A stretch of 28,827 nt of DNA, taken from Saccoglossus kowalevskii (taxonomy: Eukaryota; Hemichordata; Enteropneusta; Harrimaniidae). Under the pieces are notes generated by a model. It ran no database searches, had not been told where the DNA came from, and saw only the letters and a program-made list of their open reading frames with translations. A program made the translations under genes and the position numbers. Location: assembly GCF_000003605.2 (NCBI RefSeq), contig NW_003151756.1, forward strand, positions 109,718-138,544, written 5' to 3'. Shown here piece after piece: positions 22,501 to 28,827 of this stretch (the first letter of the stretch is position 1; every line of letters starts with the position of its first letter).

Positions 22501-25500
22501 ACTTCATGAAGTATTGTAGAATACTTTATTTTTGCTTGGAATTTATTTTCGCTATTTTCGCTGAAGGGATGATTCCGTGAAAATAAAATCCAGCGAATAT
22601 ACTTTTTTTCCAATATTTCAACTCATTAAAAATCAGTGAAAATAAATTCCATACAAAACTTCCAAAAAGTCTTTTCAGCGAAAATTAATTCCAGCTATTA
22701 AAATAAAGTATTTCACAGTAATCTGATAGAAGAAGAAATCAAATCAATCTGACAATGGTCCAATTAAAGTCCCTGCATATACAATATCAAAATCAGGCTG
22801 GTGATTTTCAAATACACTTCAGAAATATATTTTTTCTTTACTAACTATATAGTTATCAATATGAAAATCCACATATCCACCCAAGGCATCTACATGTAAT
22901 ATATTTTAAAGGCAATCAGGCTAGCTGTTTATAATAAAAGTTGAAAATATCACTTTTGACCAAAGAGTGTAAAAAGTTGATTTGGATGGACAATTAGTTA
23001 TATAACTAGCATCACAGCATTTAGCATCAAGCTAAAGAGTGTGCAAAACATTCAATGTTGCTGGGAAACAGAAAATGAAGAGAAACAGTGTGGTCTCACC
23101 TATTAATTAAAGGTATACTAGAACTCATGGTGACTCTAGCTCCACCTTCTTGTTTATTTGGCGTGTATTGAGGAAGCAAACTGTCCACCATGTGAGCATC
23201 AATGTCTTCCTCCGCTGGTGATTCTTTCCCATGGCAGATCCTTTCTAAAATCTGATAAGAAAAGCAGAATCATGTAATATATCTGTCTACATGAATGGCT
23301 CATATGAGCTTTATTTAGATATATATATATATATGCTTATTAGTACAATTACATTGTATAGTATTCATAAACTATCTATCAATGAAGTCCAGTAAACATG
23401 TCCACAGTGCAAAATTGCACCCTCAATGAGCCTGTCCAAATTACCTACAATTAGGCTGTCAATACGAGGTAGTCGTGCAACAAAAATAAGGATTATATTT
23501 TGTCATACATGGAAAGACACATTAAGATACACTATGGCAGCTGCACTAAGACCCTTGCTGACATGTAAGTATTGATATTTGTGTACTACTGGTAATAATA
23601 GTAGTTCATTTCTGAGTTCTAGAAAATAAACATGTCAGGCTTTATGGATTTTTAACAGGTTGAGTCTTAACGCTACAACATAAACAATGAATGAATACAT
23701 GTTTATACATCACATCATCAGGAGTAAGGAATTATAGCCAACCACACTGTTTGAATATATGTGTATCGTGTTATCAATAGTTGTGTATTTACACAGCACA
23801 GGGATGATACGAGTAACAGGTAAAAAATACCTACTGAATGAGCAACAACTCCTACATGTGTGTACTCACCCTGTCAATAAATTTGTACTGTTTTAGATCC
23901 TTGATAAATGCCTCTTTCTCTTCATCGTACACCATCATTATGAAGAAAGACTCAGGGCGCCCTCGCTCTACCTTTGGATTGCACATATGACCTGTACTCT
24001 CGCATGCTGTCAAAACGAATCACTAAATTACACTTTGGCACATCCACGCCTTCTTCAACAACACTTGTGGCAACTAGCAGGTTTGTCTCATGACGGCGAA
24101 ATCTGCGTAGGACCTCCTCCTGTTTTTTGTACTCCATGTCAGGATTGACAGATAAAGTTGACTTTATGCTGCGTCCGGTGATGTAACTGGTGGAGAGGTA
24201 GGCCAGATCTGGGTCCTGTTTGCTGAGGTCTTTGAGAAGTTGGTTCAGCACTACTGCGGTGTAACGTTGTTGCACAAACACAATACCACAGAGGGAGGAG
24301 AGTCCAGTTCCTATATGCTGATCACCATAGTGATTTAAGTGTTTATGTTTATGTTGTTGTTTTCTCCCTGATGGAGTATTGTTTTCCTGAGTGGTGATAC
24401 GGGAATTATTAACAGCTGGTGCAGAAACCGATGAGTTGTCTTCCACTGCACTGACTTCAGTATTAGAGACTGCATTACAGGACGCCAGCTTGTTATCCAC
24501 TAGAACATTGTTTGGAGGCAATTCCATGTTTGTATCAGATGGAGTATCAGCTGTTGAATCATTGCCCAAAATGCCATTCTTTTCTACGCAATCTTGTTTC
24601 TCCACAGGTGGATTTTCTTCTGGTTGTGGTTTGAATTGCTTTAAGATCTCCAACAGTTTCAGCACTTTAGGGGTGACGTATTTAAGATTAACTCTTTGTG
24701 TACTACCGAAAACTTCAGTACACCGCATGTAAATGAACCGCAGAGTGGTCATTGCAAAACGTATGAAGAGTTTGCTTAACCCCAAGGTTGAATGGAACTC
24801 CACCTTTTCTAATTCTCTTATCATCACCTGGCATGCCAGGTTTGTGCACCATGGGCCTAAAACAGACAACGTACTTTGGCACTCCAAAAGAACACTCTTA
24901 GGAATTACCCTTGGATCTCTCTCGTTATCTTCCAAAGTGAAACTGCAATCTTCTAAGAACATTCTAGCATTTTGAAGAATAGTGTTAATTTCTTCTGCCA
25001 ATTTATTTTCATCCTGGAATGCCTGGCAATAGAATCACAACTTCTTTGGGTCGAGCGCCGTATTGACCAACAAGTGTACTGTCTGTAGCTGTCTCGGCAG
25101 TCCCCCTCATTGTCATTTCAAGTTCGCCCAACTTCTTTTCCAACCTTGTTGGATCACACTTTCCATTCAGAATGGAAGATGTCAAACCTAATATTCTTGG
25201 GTAAGATGTTTTGGGGCAAACATCGTAGATCTTCATAATCTCTCGATATGGATGATTTCCTATAGCATGATGGCATTCGTCAAATATCATCAGATTTACG
25301 CTTGACAGACTAATCATTCCATGAAGTAGCAAGTCTAGGAAAATCTGACACGTCATCACAAGCACTTGGTGTTTGCTGAACTCTTGATTCCATTTGTCTT
25401 TCTTCCATAGATCTACATCCATGGCATCAACATACTCACCGACAGTCAAATCAGTGTGTGTACGAATTACATTGGCTTGCTGTGACACCAACGGCACTGT

Positions 25501-26268
25501 TAGTACAAAGAGGAAGAATTTAGTAAAAAGCTTACGAGGTAATTGCTACTGTGAAGCAGGTTGCTTTTACCTGCACCAACTACATGTACTAGCATTGTTA
25601 ATAAACTTTATGTAATGTGTTAAAACATCAAGCAGTATCATTGATCTTTTCCTCGGACCGTATGATTCTTTGTAAGGGGTTTTACCAAATATTTTGGTAT
25701 TTTTTGACCATGAAATCCATTCATATTTTAGCAATTATATTGTTTAAAATTGTCAAATTTTCAACATTCAGTGTGTATACAAGGTTTCAGGCTGAAAAAC
25801 AACATGAACAGTATGTACAGTGTACACTCAAGTATTTTGTACCCAGTTATAAAATTGATTCCATAAGAGTGAACACACAGATGTATATCATTATGTAAAG
25901 TTAGTACCTTTAAATGATACAATGTCATGTAATTATTCTTGTAGTGAGTTGAATGAAAACTTACCGGAATTGACAAGGAAGAAGGTCATTTTGCCACCAT
26001 CGCCATTATCGTAACTAGTTCTTATCTGGTGAGCAAGTTCTTTTATTAACATCACAGCAATAAATGTCTTGCCAGAACCAGTTTGCAGACACACAACAGT
26101 ATTCTTGTCCAGAGCTCGTTCCAATAGCTCCACCTGATATGCCCGAGGTGTGAAGTTGTGAATTGTCTTCTGGTGGAATAACTGCAGATCCTCGCTGGTT
26201 TCAATCTGGATGTCCATGTCTTGGGGCCTTTCAGCTTCAGTCTCCATCATGTTGTCATACTCTTCCAT
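10235..26268 (-). CDS. DICER1: Dicer, Dicer-1 class ribonuclease III (13 coding exons)
   Basis: Dicer cuts pre-miRNA and long dsRNA in the cytoplasm into roughly 22-nt duplexes for Argonaute loading. Coding exons (minus strand): 26268-25965, 25496-23870, 23251-23100, 22090-21949, 21368-21293, 20877-20741, 19890-19711, 19459-19246, 19046-16949, 15828-15573, 13818-13635, 12426-12351, 10508-10235. All 12 introns are GT-AG and every junction phase agrees. After discounting two single extra bases in exon 2, the sum is 5718 nt, 1905 residues plus stop, close to human Dicer (about 1920). Domain order is helicase (TGSGKT 63-68, DECH 174-177), DUF283 (about 665-770), platform/PAZ (about 815-1103), RNase IIIa (about 1352-1533), RNase IIIb (about 1610-1765), dsRBD (about 1797-1862). 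Both RNase III centres keep their acidic residues. The full PAZ and the DECH box favour the miRNA-type Dicer-1. The open questions are the two frameshifts. Confidence 0.96.
11041..11720 (+). repeat. degenerate tandem array, period ~125 bp, in last Dicer intron
   Basis: AGTCACATGGTTTGG or a close variant occurs at about 11157, 11284, 11530 and 11655, with weaker or partial units from 11041 and at 11398. Each is followed by (GC)TGCCATCTTGGATTT, then GGACATTTGTTTC, GAGTGCTTTAA, GATATTTGGCATGTAGCATG. The spacing is 125-127 bases between adjacent full units. There is no coding potential. Confidence 0.75.
12351..12426 (-). CDS. DICER1: Dicer coding exon 12: RNase IIIb-dsRBD junction
   Basis: A 76-nt exon for residues 1790-1815: [20 protein letters not shown] then [18 protein letters not shown] is the first helix of the C-terminal dsRBD in Dicer-1 proteins. 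The acceptor is ttcccatcacag and the donor gg|gtgagttc. It lies just upstream, on the plus-strand coordinate, of the minisatellite and assembly gap. Confidence 0.93.
12534..13327 (+). repeat. 21-bp minisatellite interrupted by the assembly gap
   Basis: The unit GCTGATGCAGAGGAGGAATCA is present once at 12534-12552, and about six times at 13216-13327 with G/A variants. The gap lies between. The sequence is inside the Dicer intron between exons 11 and 12. As 21 is a multiple of three, all frames stay open across it, which produces meaningless long frames. Confidence 0.85.
12553..13201. other. assembly gap (649 N)
   Basis: A run of N. Both flanks are the same 21-bp repeat, so the gap is most simply explained as collapsed or unassembled repeat. 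No coding exon is missing, because exons 11 and 12 join in phase. Confidence 0.97.
13635..13818 (-). CDS. DICER1: Dicer coding exon 11: RNase IIIb second acidic pair
   Basis: Residues 1729-1789 plus one base. It opens with an acidic stretch ([17 protein letters not shown]) and then [20 protein letters not shown], supplying catalytic Asp1757 and Glu1760, and finishes [13 protein letters not shown]. The acceptor is ctatattttttag and the donor g|gtacgtat. This exon is not visible as a long ORF with a start codon. Confidence 0.95.
13898..14727 (+). repeat. 43-bp tandem array, ~19 units
   Basis: TAGTGCA recurs every 43 bases from 13901 to 14718 (19 whole periods). Each unit contains the 6-bp palindromes GTGCAC and CGTACG and the words GGATCAAC and CATACAATACTCG. 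Units differ mainly at two positions (ATTATAGG/ATTAAAGG and AACGCAT/AACACAT), with the AT/G form at both ends and at irregular internal positions. It lies in the Dicer intron between exons 10 and 11. There are no spacers, so it is not a CRISPR. Confidence 0.95.
14728..15572. other. rest of Dicer intron 10, no supported feature
   Basis: Overlapping chance frames on both strands at 14823-15171 have no recognisable similarity. Confidence 0.4.
15573..15828 (-). CDS. DICER1: Dicer coding exon 10: RNase IIIb signature
   Basis: Residues 1643(split)-1728. The signature [19 protein letters not shown] provides catalytic Glu1645 and Asp1649. [20 protein letters not shown] and [15 protein letters not shown] follow, all conserved in Dicer-1. 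The acceptor is a long pyrimidine run ending ttttcag, and the donor is cag|gtaaggtt. RNase IIIb cuts the 5p-arm strand of pre-miRNA in Dicer-1 enzymes. Confidence 0.95.
15955..16150. mobile_element. TA-flanked MITE, copy 1
   Basis: Ends TACTGTAAAATATTTTATTT and its near-perfect inverse AAATAAAGTATTTTACAGTA. The inside (TTTTCGTTGAAGGGACAATA, GTGAATATACCTTTTTTTC, TTTCAGCGAAAATTAATTCC) is shared with the copy at 22512-22720. TA at both edges suggests a Tc1/mariner-type non-autonomous element. It lies in the Dicer intron between exons 9 and 10. Confidence 0.8.
16311..16519. mobile_element. second MITE-like inverted repeat in same intron
   Basis: The left end TGTAAAATGCC...GGGTTTAAATTTCGCTGA is mirrored at the right by TCAGCGAAAT...TTAAAACTCAGTGAATAA...TTTTACAGTG. 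It shares the CTGTAAAA end and the TTCGCTGA/TTCAGTG vocabulary of the neighbouring MITE, but the internal sequence differs. It may be a related subfamily. Confidence 0.5.
16949..19046 (-). CDS. DICER1: Dicer coding exon 9: PAZ, RNase IIIa, start of RNase IIIb
   Basis: A 2098-nt exon for residues 944-1643, one unbroken frame. PAZ (about 983-1103) shows [45 protein letters not shown] and [12 protein letters not shown]. These include residues that hold the 3' end of the RNA. A poorly conserved, very acidic linker follows (about 1150-1345). RNase IIIa starts [20 protein letters not shown]. Its signature [12 protein letters not shown] gives catalytic Glu1378 and Asp1382, and [15 protein letters not shown] gives Asp1501 and Glu1504. 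The RNase IIIa insertion is much shorter than in human Dicer. RNase IIIb begins near residue 1610 and the exon ends in [15 protein letters not shown]. The donor is ag|gtaggttg. Confidence 0.96.
19246..19459 (-). CDS. DICER1: Dicer coding exon 8: platform, second half
   Basis: Residues 873-943 plus one base. It begins [19 protein letters not shown] after acceptor cttcattcag and contains [17 protein letters not shown], both highly conserved in Dicer-1 proteins. The donor is g|gtgagtaa. The split Gly/Asp codon continues into the large exon 9 as [14 protein letters not shown]. Confidence 0.92.
19711..19890 (-). CDS. DICER1: Dicer coding exon 7: platform domain
   Basis: Residues 813-872, exactly 60 codons. 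[18 protein letters not shown] is the conserved platform strand, followed by [18 protein letters not shown] and SKKIPG. The platform contributes to the 5'-phosphate pocket that positions pre-miRNA. The acceptor is ttccttcag and the donor ggg|gtgagttt. Confidence 0.92.
20741..20877 (-). CDS. DICER1: Dicer coding exon 6: connector to platform
   Basis: Residues 767-812: [19 protein letters not shown], an acidic stretch, then [15 protein letters not shown]. The LMPVGKE-like motif and the PG-x-x-KRRQ-Y motif are the family's landmarks between DUF283 and the platform. The acceptor is gactctaag, which is weak in pyrimidines, and the donor is cag|gtgagaaa. Phase agrees with both neighbours. Confidence 0.9.
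21293..21368 (-). CDS. DICER1: Dicer coding exon 5: end of DUF283
   Basis: A 76-nt exon for residues 742-766 plus one base: [20 protein letters not shown] then LLHKA. Dicers have GPPM followed by an A-E-x-x-V-A-L helix at this point. The acceptor is tgtaattag and the donor g|gtaagtct. The split Gly codon continues into exon 6 as [13 protein letters not shown]. Confidence 0.9.
21605..21843. mobile_element. MITE copy 2, TTAA-type
   Basis: TTAACCTTTTCACCACCAG at the left and CTGGTGGTGAAAAG at the right, with an inside matching 6880-7080 (TTTTTTGAGTAAAACTGAAA, GGACTCGAATTTT, ATTGAAGAATATAAGA). It is inserted in the Dicer intron between exons 4 and 5. The 61-codon minus frame inside it is spurious. 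Confidence 0.75.
21949..22090 (-). CDS. DICER1: Dicer coding exon 4: DUF283 core
   Basis: Residues 694-741: [18 protein letters not shown] near the start and [14 protein letters not shown] at the end, both strongly conserved in DUF283, the degenerate dsRBD-like domain that helps Dicer bind RNA and partners. The acceptor is ttggatattacag and the donor cag|gtgagtta. The exon has no long ORF on the minus strand, and a longer plus-strand frame overlapping it is spurious. Confidence 0.92.
22512..22720. mobile_element. TA-flanked MITE, copy 2
   Basis: Begins TATTGTAGAATACTTTATTT and ends AAATAAAGTATTTCACAGTA. It shares TCGCTGAAGGGA, CAGCGAATATACTTTTTTTC and TTTTCAGCGAAAATTAATTC with the copy at 15955-16150. 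It lies in the Dicer intron between exons 3 and 4. Confidence 0.8.
23100..23251 (-). CDS. DICER1: Dicer coding exon 3: helicase-DUF283 linker
   Basis: Residues 644-693 plus two bases. It starts [10 protein letters not shown] after acceptor cttatcag, runs through an acidic linker ([19 protein letters not shown]) and enters DUF283 with [15 protein letters not shown]. The donor is ag|gtgagacc. The split Arg codon joins exon 4 to give INRYC, a conserved DUF283 sequence. The exon is too short and too interrupted to appear as a long ORF. Confidence 0.92.
23319..23334. repeat. (AT)n microsatellite
   Basis: Sixteen bases of uninterrupted alternating AT in the Dicer intron between exons 2 and 3. Confidence 0.9.
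23870..25496 (-). CDS. DICER1: Dicer coding exon 2: rest of helicase, with two +1 frameshifts
   Basis: Encodes residues 102-643. It carries the Walker B box FDECH (DECH 174-177), motif III LTSS (206-209), the helicase insertion (about 260-385), a poorly conserved N/S/D-rich linker with a Lys/His cluster (about 479-492), motif IV ([15 protein letters not shown]), motif V ([13 protein letters not shown], 576-588) and motif VI (QSKGRARAP, 607-615). The reading frame breaks twice: after KEVVI (residue 256) and after RARAP (residue 615). In both cases the homologous frame resumes one base later, and removing one base restores an alignable Dicer sequence. Read literally, translation would stop after about 263 residues. 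The donor is gg|gtgagt at 23869. Whether the shifts are errors or alleles cannot be told from this sequence. Confidence 0.93.
23955..23957 (-). other. frameshift 2 in Dicer (one extra base in a C run)
   Basis: Minus strand GCG CCC TGA follows motif VI. With CC instead of CCC it becomes GCG CCT GAG TCT TTC TTC ATA ATG ATG, giving [20 protein letters not shown], as expected for Dicer. The run is three bases long, a position where a base-count error is plausible. Confidence 0.8.
25032..25032 (-). other. frameshift 1 in Dicer (one extra base)
   Basis: On the minus strand the frame reads GAA GTT GTG ATT, then an extra C, then TAT TGC CAG GCA TTC CAG GAT. Without that C the protein runs [20 protein letters not shown], which matches the spacing of other Dicers. 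With it, a stop follows after LLPGIPG. The exact extra base could be any between about 25013 and 25035, but 25032 gives the best protein. Confidence 0.8.
25965..26268 (-). CDS. DICER1: Dicer coding exon 1: start codon and helicase Walker A
   Basis: Encodes residues 1-101. I chose the ATG at 26268-26266 ([13 protein letters not shown]) because a pyrimidine-rich acceptor (gctttacag) ends at 26285, so the exon reaches 26284 and longer upstream readings are intronic. The first 38 residues are acidic and probably disordered. Next comes the Q-like segment [14 protein letters not shown], then Walker A LQTGSGKT (TGSGKT 63-68), and FFLVNS at the exon end. The donor g|gtaagt lies at 25964. The split codon with exon 2 gives Val102, reproducing the conserved NS-V junction of Dicer helicases. 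Confidence 0.93.
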
Positions 26269-26889
26269 ATTTCTCAACTTCAAGCTGTAAAGCAATCAGA
26301 TTCAAGTTTATTCTACAAAGAAAAAATTGTAAGCCAACTGACACGAGTGTGAAAACATTGCAGATAAATGAATCCCTGTATCACTATATACAAGGAAGGG
26401 TACATCCAAGTGAATACCGGGTACTGAGGAATTCACTGCTTCAAATATTTTCAATTTTCACCGACTTGCACAAATTGGTCTCTCACGAAATTTCAAAACA
26501 TTACAACAGTCTGGCCTTCGTCGATGTACTTGAATCAACAACTTGACTAATTATTTTACAAAGTAGCCACTCAACACATAAAATTTATGAGGATGTAGCC
26601 ATGCATTTTACATCTCCATTACTTAAAGTTGAAGAAAGATTAATAACTGAAATAAATGAACACTAGGAATACAAAAAAATTGCATTTATTTGATGATAAA
26701 ACTTGTATAATCTGGTTAAGGTTTCTGAGGGTCTAGGATGCAGGTTCAGCTGCTTCCACCCAATGACTAGACACAAGCTGTATTTGCTTTCACTAGAAAC
26801 ATTTACACGAGTTTGCACATTCAAAATCAACTGACTATGCCAGTCACTTTTAAACAAATTCTATTATTAGTATTGCATCCATTTCATAA

Positions 26890-27090
26890 ACAGCGTTCTC
26901 CACGGGTTGAAAATTTAGCAAAGCCTGCCAAATGCGAGCGCTGAAGGCACATAGCCACGAGGGAGGGTCCAAGGGGCCTCCCCCGGGAAAATGTTTTGAA
27001 ATTTAGATGCCTTTAGATCCAATCTGGGGAATTTTCCTGGCGTGAATCTTGGCAACCTCAAGACAATTTGTCTTCGTAAAATGCACCGGC
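26890..27090. repeat. probable dispersed repeat, locally GC-rich
   Basis: GAGGGAGGGTCCAAGGGGCC followed by TCCCCCGGGAAAATGTTTTG and AAATTTAGATGCC has the look of a repeat common in marine invertebrate genomes, and it differs sharply in composition from its surroundings. It lies in the inferred first, non-coding intron of Dicer. No second copy is in the window, so the call rests on style. Confidence 0.35.
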
Positions 27091-27177
27091 AATGGAAAAA
27101 AATTGATAAGTTTTTATTTTATCTTATTTAAACTACAAAAACAATTTATCGCCCGACTGCGCCAGTCTATTGCTTAC

Positions 27178-27400
27178 CTAACACGTTGACACAAAAATGT
27201 GTACATTTAGTTCACACGGGATTCGGTAAAATACTGAAAGTCGTACAAATTGTACTTCGATTTTTGTACAAATTTGGTAATCATTCGTTTCTTAGATATA
27301 CCAATTCAGTTTGACAATAACACCATTGACTTGTGTTAAGTAAACGAAACCTTTCGCAAACCAAACAGACGTGCTGTGCCGTGTCAGACGGGAAGTGACG
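27178..27400 (-). promoter_or_regulatory. candidate Dicer non-coding first exon and promoter edge
   Basis: Coding exon 1 is preceded by a 3' splice site at 26285, so a 5' UTR exon must lie upstream. A good minus-strand donor, ttag|gtaagc, sits at 27177-27178. Further upstream, less AT-rich sequence includes a CGGGAAGTG ETS-type motif at 27389-27397 (plus strand) beside a TGACG half-site, typical of TATA-less housekeeping promoters. The inferred first intron would be 26285-27177. The exon's 5' limit is a guess, and several ATGs in it would be upstream ATGs. Transcript ends are needed to confirm. Confidence 0.4.
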
Positions 27401-27717
27401 CTGACATGTCTTATTCTGTCATTTTATGCATGTATTATCACAAATCCCAAGTGTAAATGTTGTAACTCTTGAAGTATTATGAGTATTAGACTCGTCCATA
27501 CATTTCACTTATGTTTAAAATAACCAAGCTTTCCTGATTCGAGCCTCTTGTTGATTTGATGACGGTAGGTATCATTAATGTTTATTCTTTGTCTGTATTG
27601 CATTCCAGACAAAATGTTCAAGATCAGTAAAGAAGAAATGGACGAACTAAAATGTCTTGTGTGTTTCACGTGCGACATGATCATTTAAAAAACAGACTTA
27701 AACCGCGGGTCTGGGTG

Positions 27718-27757
27718 TATAAAAGGAAAGATGGCCGCCACTTTTCAGTATGCAAAT
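27718..27757 (+). promoter_or_regulatory. candidate core promoter: TATA box, YY1-like site, octamer
   Basis: TATAAAAGG at 27718-27726, AAGATGGCCGCC at 27728-27739 (YY1-like and also a start-codon context) and ATGCAAAT at 27750-27757. A second ATGCAAAT lies at 27998-28005. The frame starting at 27731 ends after 13 codons. It could drive the plus-strand frame at the right edge, divergent from Dicer. It could also be a chance cluster. Confidence 0.3.
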
Positions 27758-28567
27758 GACACTCAAGCGTGAAACATCTCTTCGGGGTGCTCCGCAAAAT
27801 CACTCTTTTCGGCAATCTTAACGCCTGTGGTGCTTTATTTTCATATCGTACACAAACATGAATATGTCCGCGATACAACTGCGATGTTAATTTACGAGTT
27901 TGGTGCGATGTCAGTGCGATTTCCGCGTAAAAGCGACGGAAAAGCATGATTCAAACAGTCGTTTTGACTGCTCAAACTGGCTGTCAGTCATGGGTTTATG
28001 CAAATGTAAGGTGTTAATCCCGAGTTATTTGTTCAATCTCTAGGTATGCTTATGTAATTACGGAGTTGATCATGTAAGTGATATCGTGGAGCTAATAAGA
28101 AATGATATGCTGTGAGCTGTTTGTCCGTTCGTTCATCTCAGGGAAACAAGTGCAAATGGGTTTAAACAATAGTTTCCCCTTTTGGACAATACGATTTCAT
28201 GACAGTAGACGTTAGAAGTGTGAGACAACATCACCTTATCAAAGCCAGCTCCAGCATTTCCGTGGTAATATTACTTCATATGTAAATTATAAAACTGACG
28301 ATACAGATTTATGTTGGTACATTCAACGCTGACAGCCACTTGCTCACTCGTCATATACGTAAACCTCTTTCAATTATTCAGTTTTTTTACTTACATCATT
28401 TTTTAATCCTTTTTTACTTCGTTTTTTTATAATATAATTAGTTTTTAAAGTTTTGACACTTCAAAAAATTTTGTATTTATATTTACTGTTATTTCGATTT
28501 TTTTAAAACACATTTTATATATTTTATAACGTGCACATTTATAAAAAAAAAGGATGTTAGGCCATAT
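27758..28567. other. no supported gene
   Basis: 27758-28000 is less AT-rich and a minus frame (27947-27681) crosses it, but that frame has no recognisable similarity. 28380-28550 is very AT-rich. Confidence 0.35.
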
Positions 28568-28827
28568 ATGACTAAAGAAGCAATCAAGGCACGCAACCAA
28601 CGAAGGCAACGTGACTCAACTATTCGCAGTCAGATAGAATTTTCCGCTCCTTCCGCAGAGGAAAAGAGGTTACTGCTAAACAAATTGTCAACTCTACGGT
28701 CTCGAGTTGATATCGTCAGAAATGCAAATTACTCGATCCTGAGCGAAGTTATCGACTTCTTTCTCATGAACCACAAAGTCAGCTCGGAGGATTGCCGCCC
28801 TGATGACGGTAGCAAAAATGGTGCAAT
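28568..28827 (+). CDS. unrecognised ORF, open at right edge
   Basis: From ATG 28568 the plus frame runs 86 codons to the window end without a stop. It begins with a basic segment (KEAIKARNQRRQRDSTIRSQ) and continues with predicted helices (SAEEKRLLLNKLSTLRSRVD, NYSILSEVIDFFLMNHKVSS). Codon use is balanced and GC content rises abruptly from the AT-rich flank at 28380-28550, both suggesting real coding sequence. The ATG context is poor and the frame is open upstream, so this may be an internal exon rather than the start. I do not recognise the family. A DNA-binding or mobile-element protein is possible. Confidence 0.5.
   Translation, partial: MTKEAIKARNQRRQRDSTIRSQIEFSAPSAEEKRLLLNKLSTLRSRVDIVRNANYSILSEVIDFFLMNHKVSSEDCRPDDGSKNGA

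Noticed and set aside
24391-24975. Plus-strand frames of 113 and 80 codons
   Set aside because: Antisense shadows of Dicer exon 2.
25009-25030. Explaining frameshift 1 by a hidden intron (several CAG acceptor-like triplets occur)
   Set aside because: Homologous protein is continuous on both sides with no residues to spare, so there is no room for an intron.
27534-27548. B-box-like GATTCGAGCC suggesting a tRNA
   Set aside because: No A box at proper distance and no cloverleaf can be drawn.
27565-27690. Possible 45-bp mini-intron followed by a short frame MFKISKEEMDELK
   Set aside because: Only 24 codons, the intron would be unusually short, and no joined frame is convincing.
27681-27947. 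Minus-strand 88-codon basic frame
   Set aside because: Overlaps promoter-like motifs, no similarity recognised, and composition alone explains the open frame.

Overview
The window is animal nuclear DNA. It is AT-rich, has multi-exon genes with canonical GT-AG introns, is dense in dispersed and tandem repeats, and carries one assembly gap (N run 12553-13201). The gene content and repeat style point to a non-vertebrate metazoan, probably a marine invertebrate. A hemichordate, mollusc or similar would fit, but the sequence does not fix the species.

The main content is one complete Dicer gene of the Dicer-1 (vertebrate DICER1-like) class on the minus strand, coding span 26268 down to 10235. I could place 13 coding exons with matching splice phases. 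They encode, in order, an N-terminal DECH-box helicase, DUF283, platform and PAZ, RNase IIIa, RNase IIIb and a C-terminal dsRBD. The exon sum gives an uninterrupted 1905-residue protein only if two single extra bases in coding exon 2 are discounted (about 25032 and 23955-23957). As written, the helicase is broken twice. A probable non-coding first exon and ETS-type promoter element lie near 27178-27400. The protein ends in an unusual acidic/alanine-rich tail of about 44 residues.

The Dicer introns hold much of the repeat content: a roughly 125-bp degenerate array (11041-11720), a 21-bp minisatellite interrupted by the gap (12534-13327), a 43-bp array of about 19 units (13898-14727), three TA-flanked MITE-like elements, and one TTAA-type MITE.

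Downstream of Dicer, 1-10230 has no confident host gene. It holds the 5' end of a BEL/Pao-like LTR retrotransposon at the left edge, a roughly 148-bp tandem array (3164-3600), the 3' end of a non-LTR retrotransposon (4019-4671), a TTAA MITE (6880-7080), and two copies of a repeat family ending in a small hairpin (about 7755-8325 and 9705-10115). The second copy lies where the Dicer 3' UTR should be.

Upstream of Dicer, 27400-28827 holds a plus-strand TATA/YY1-like promoter candidate and, at the right edge, an open reading frame that runs off the window.
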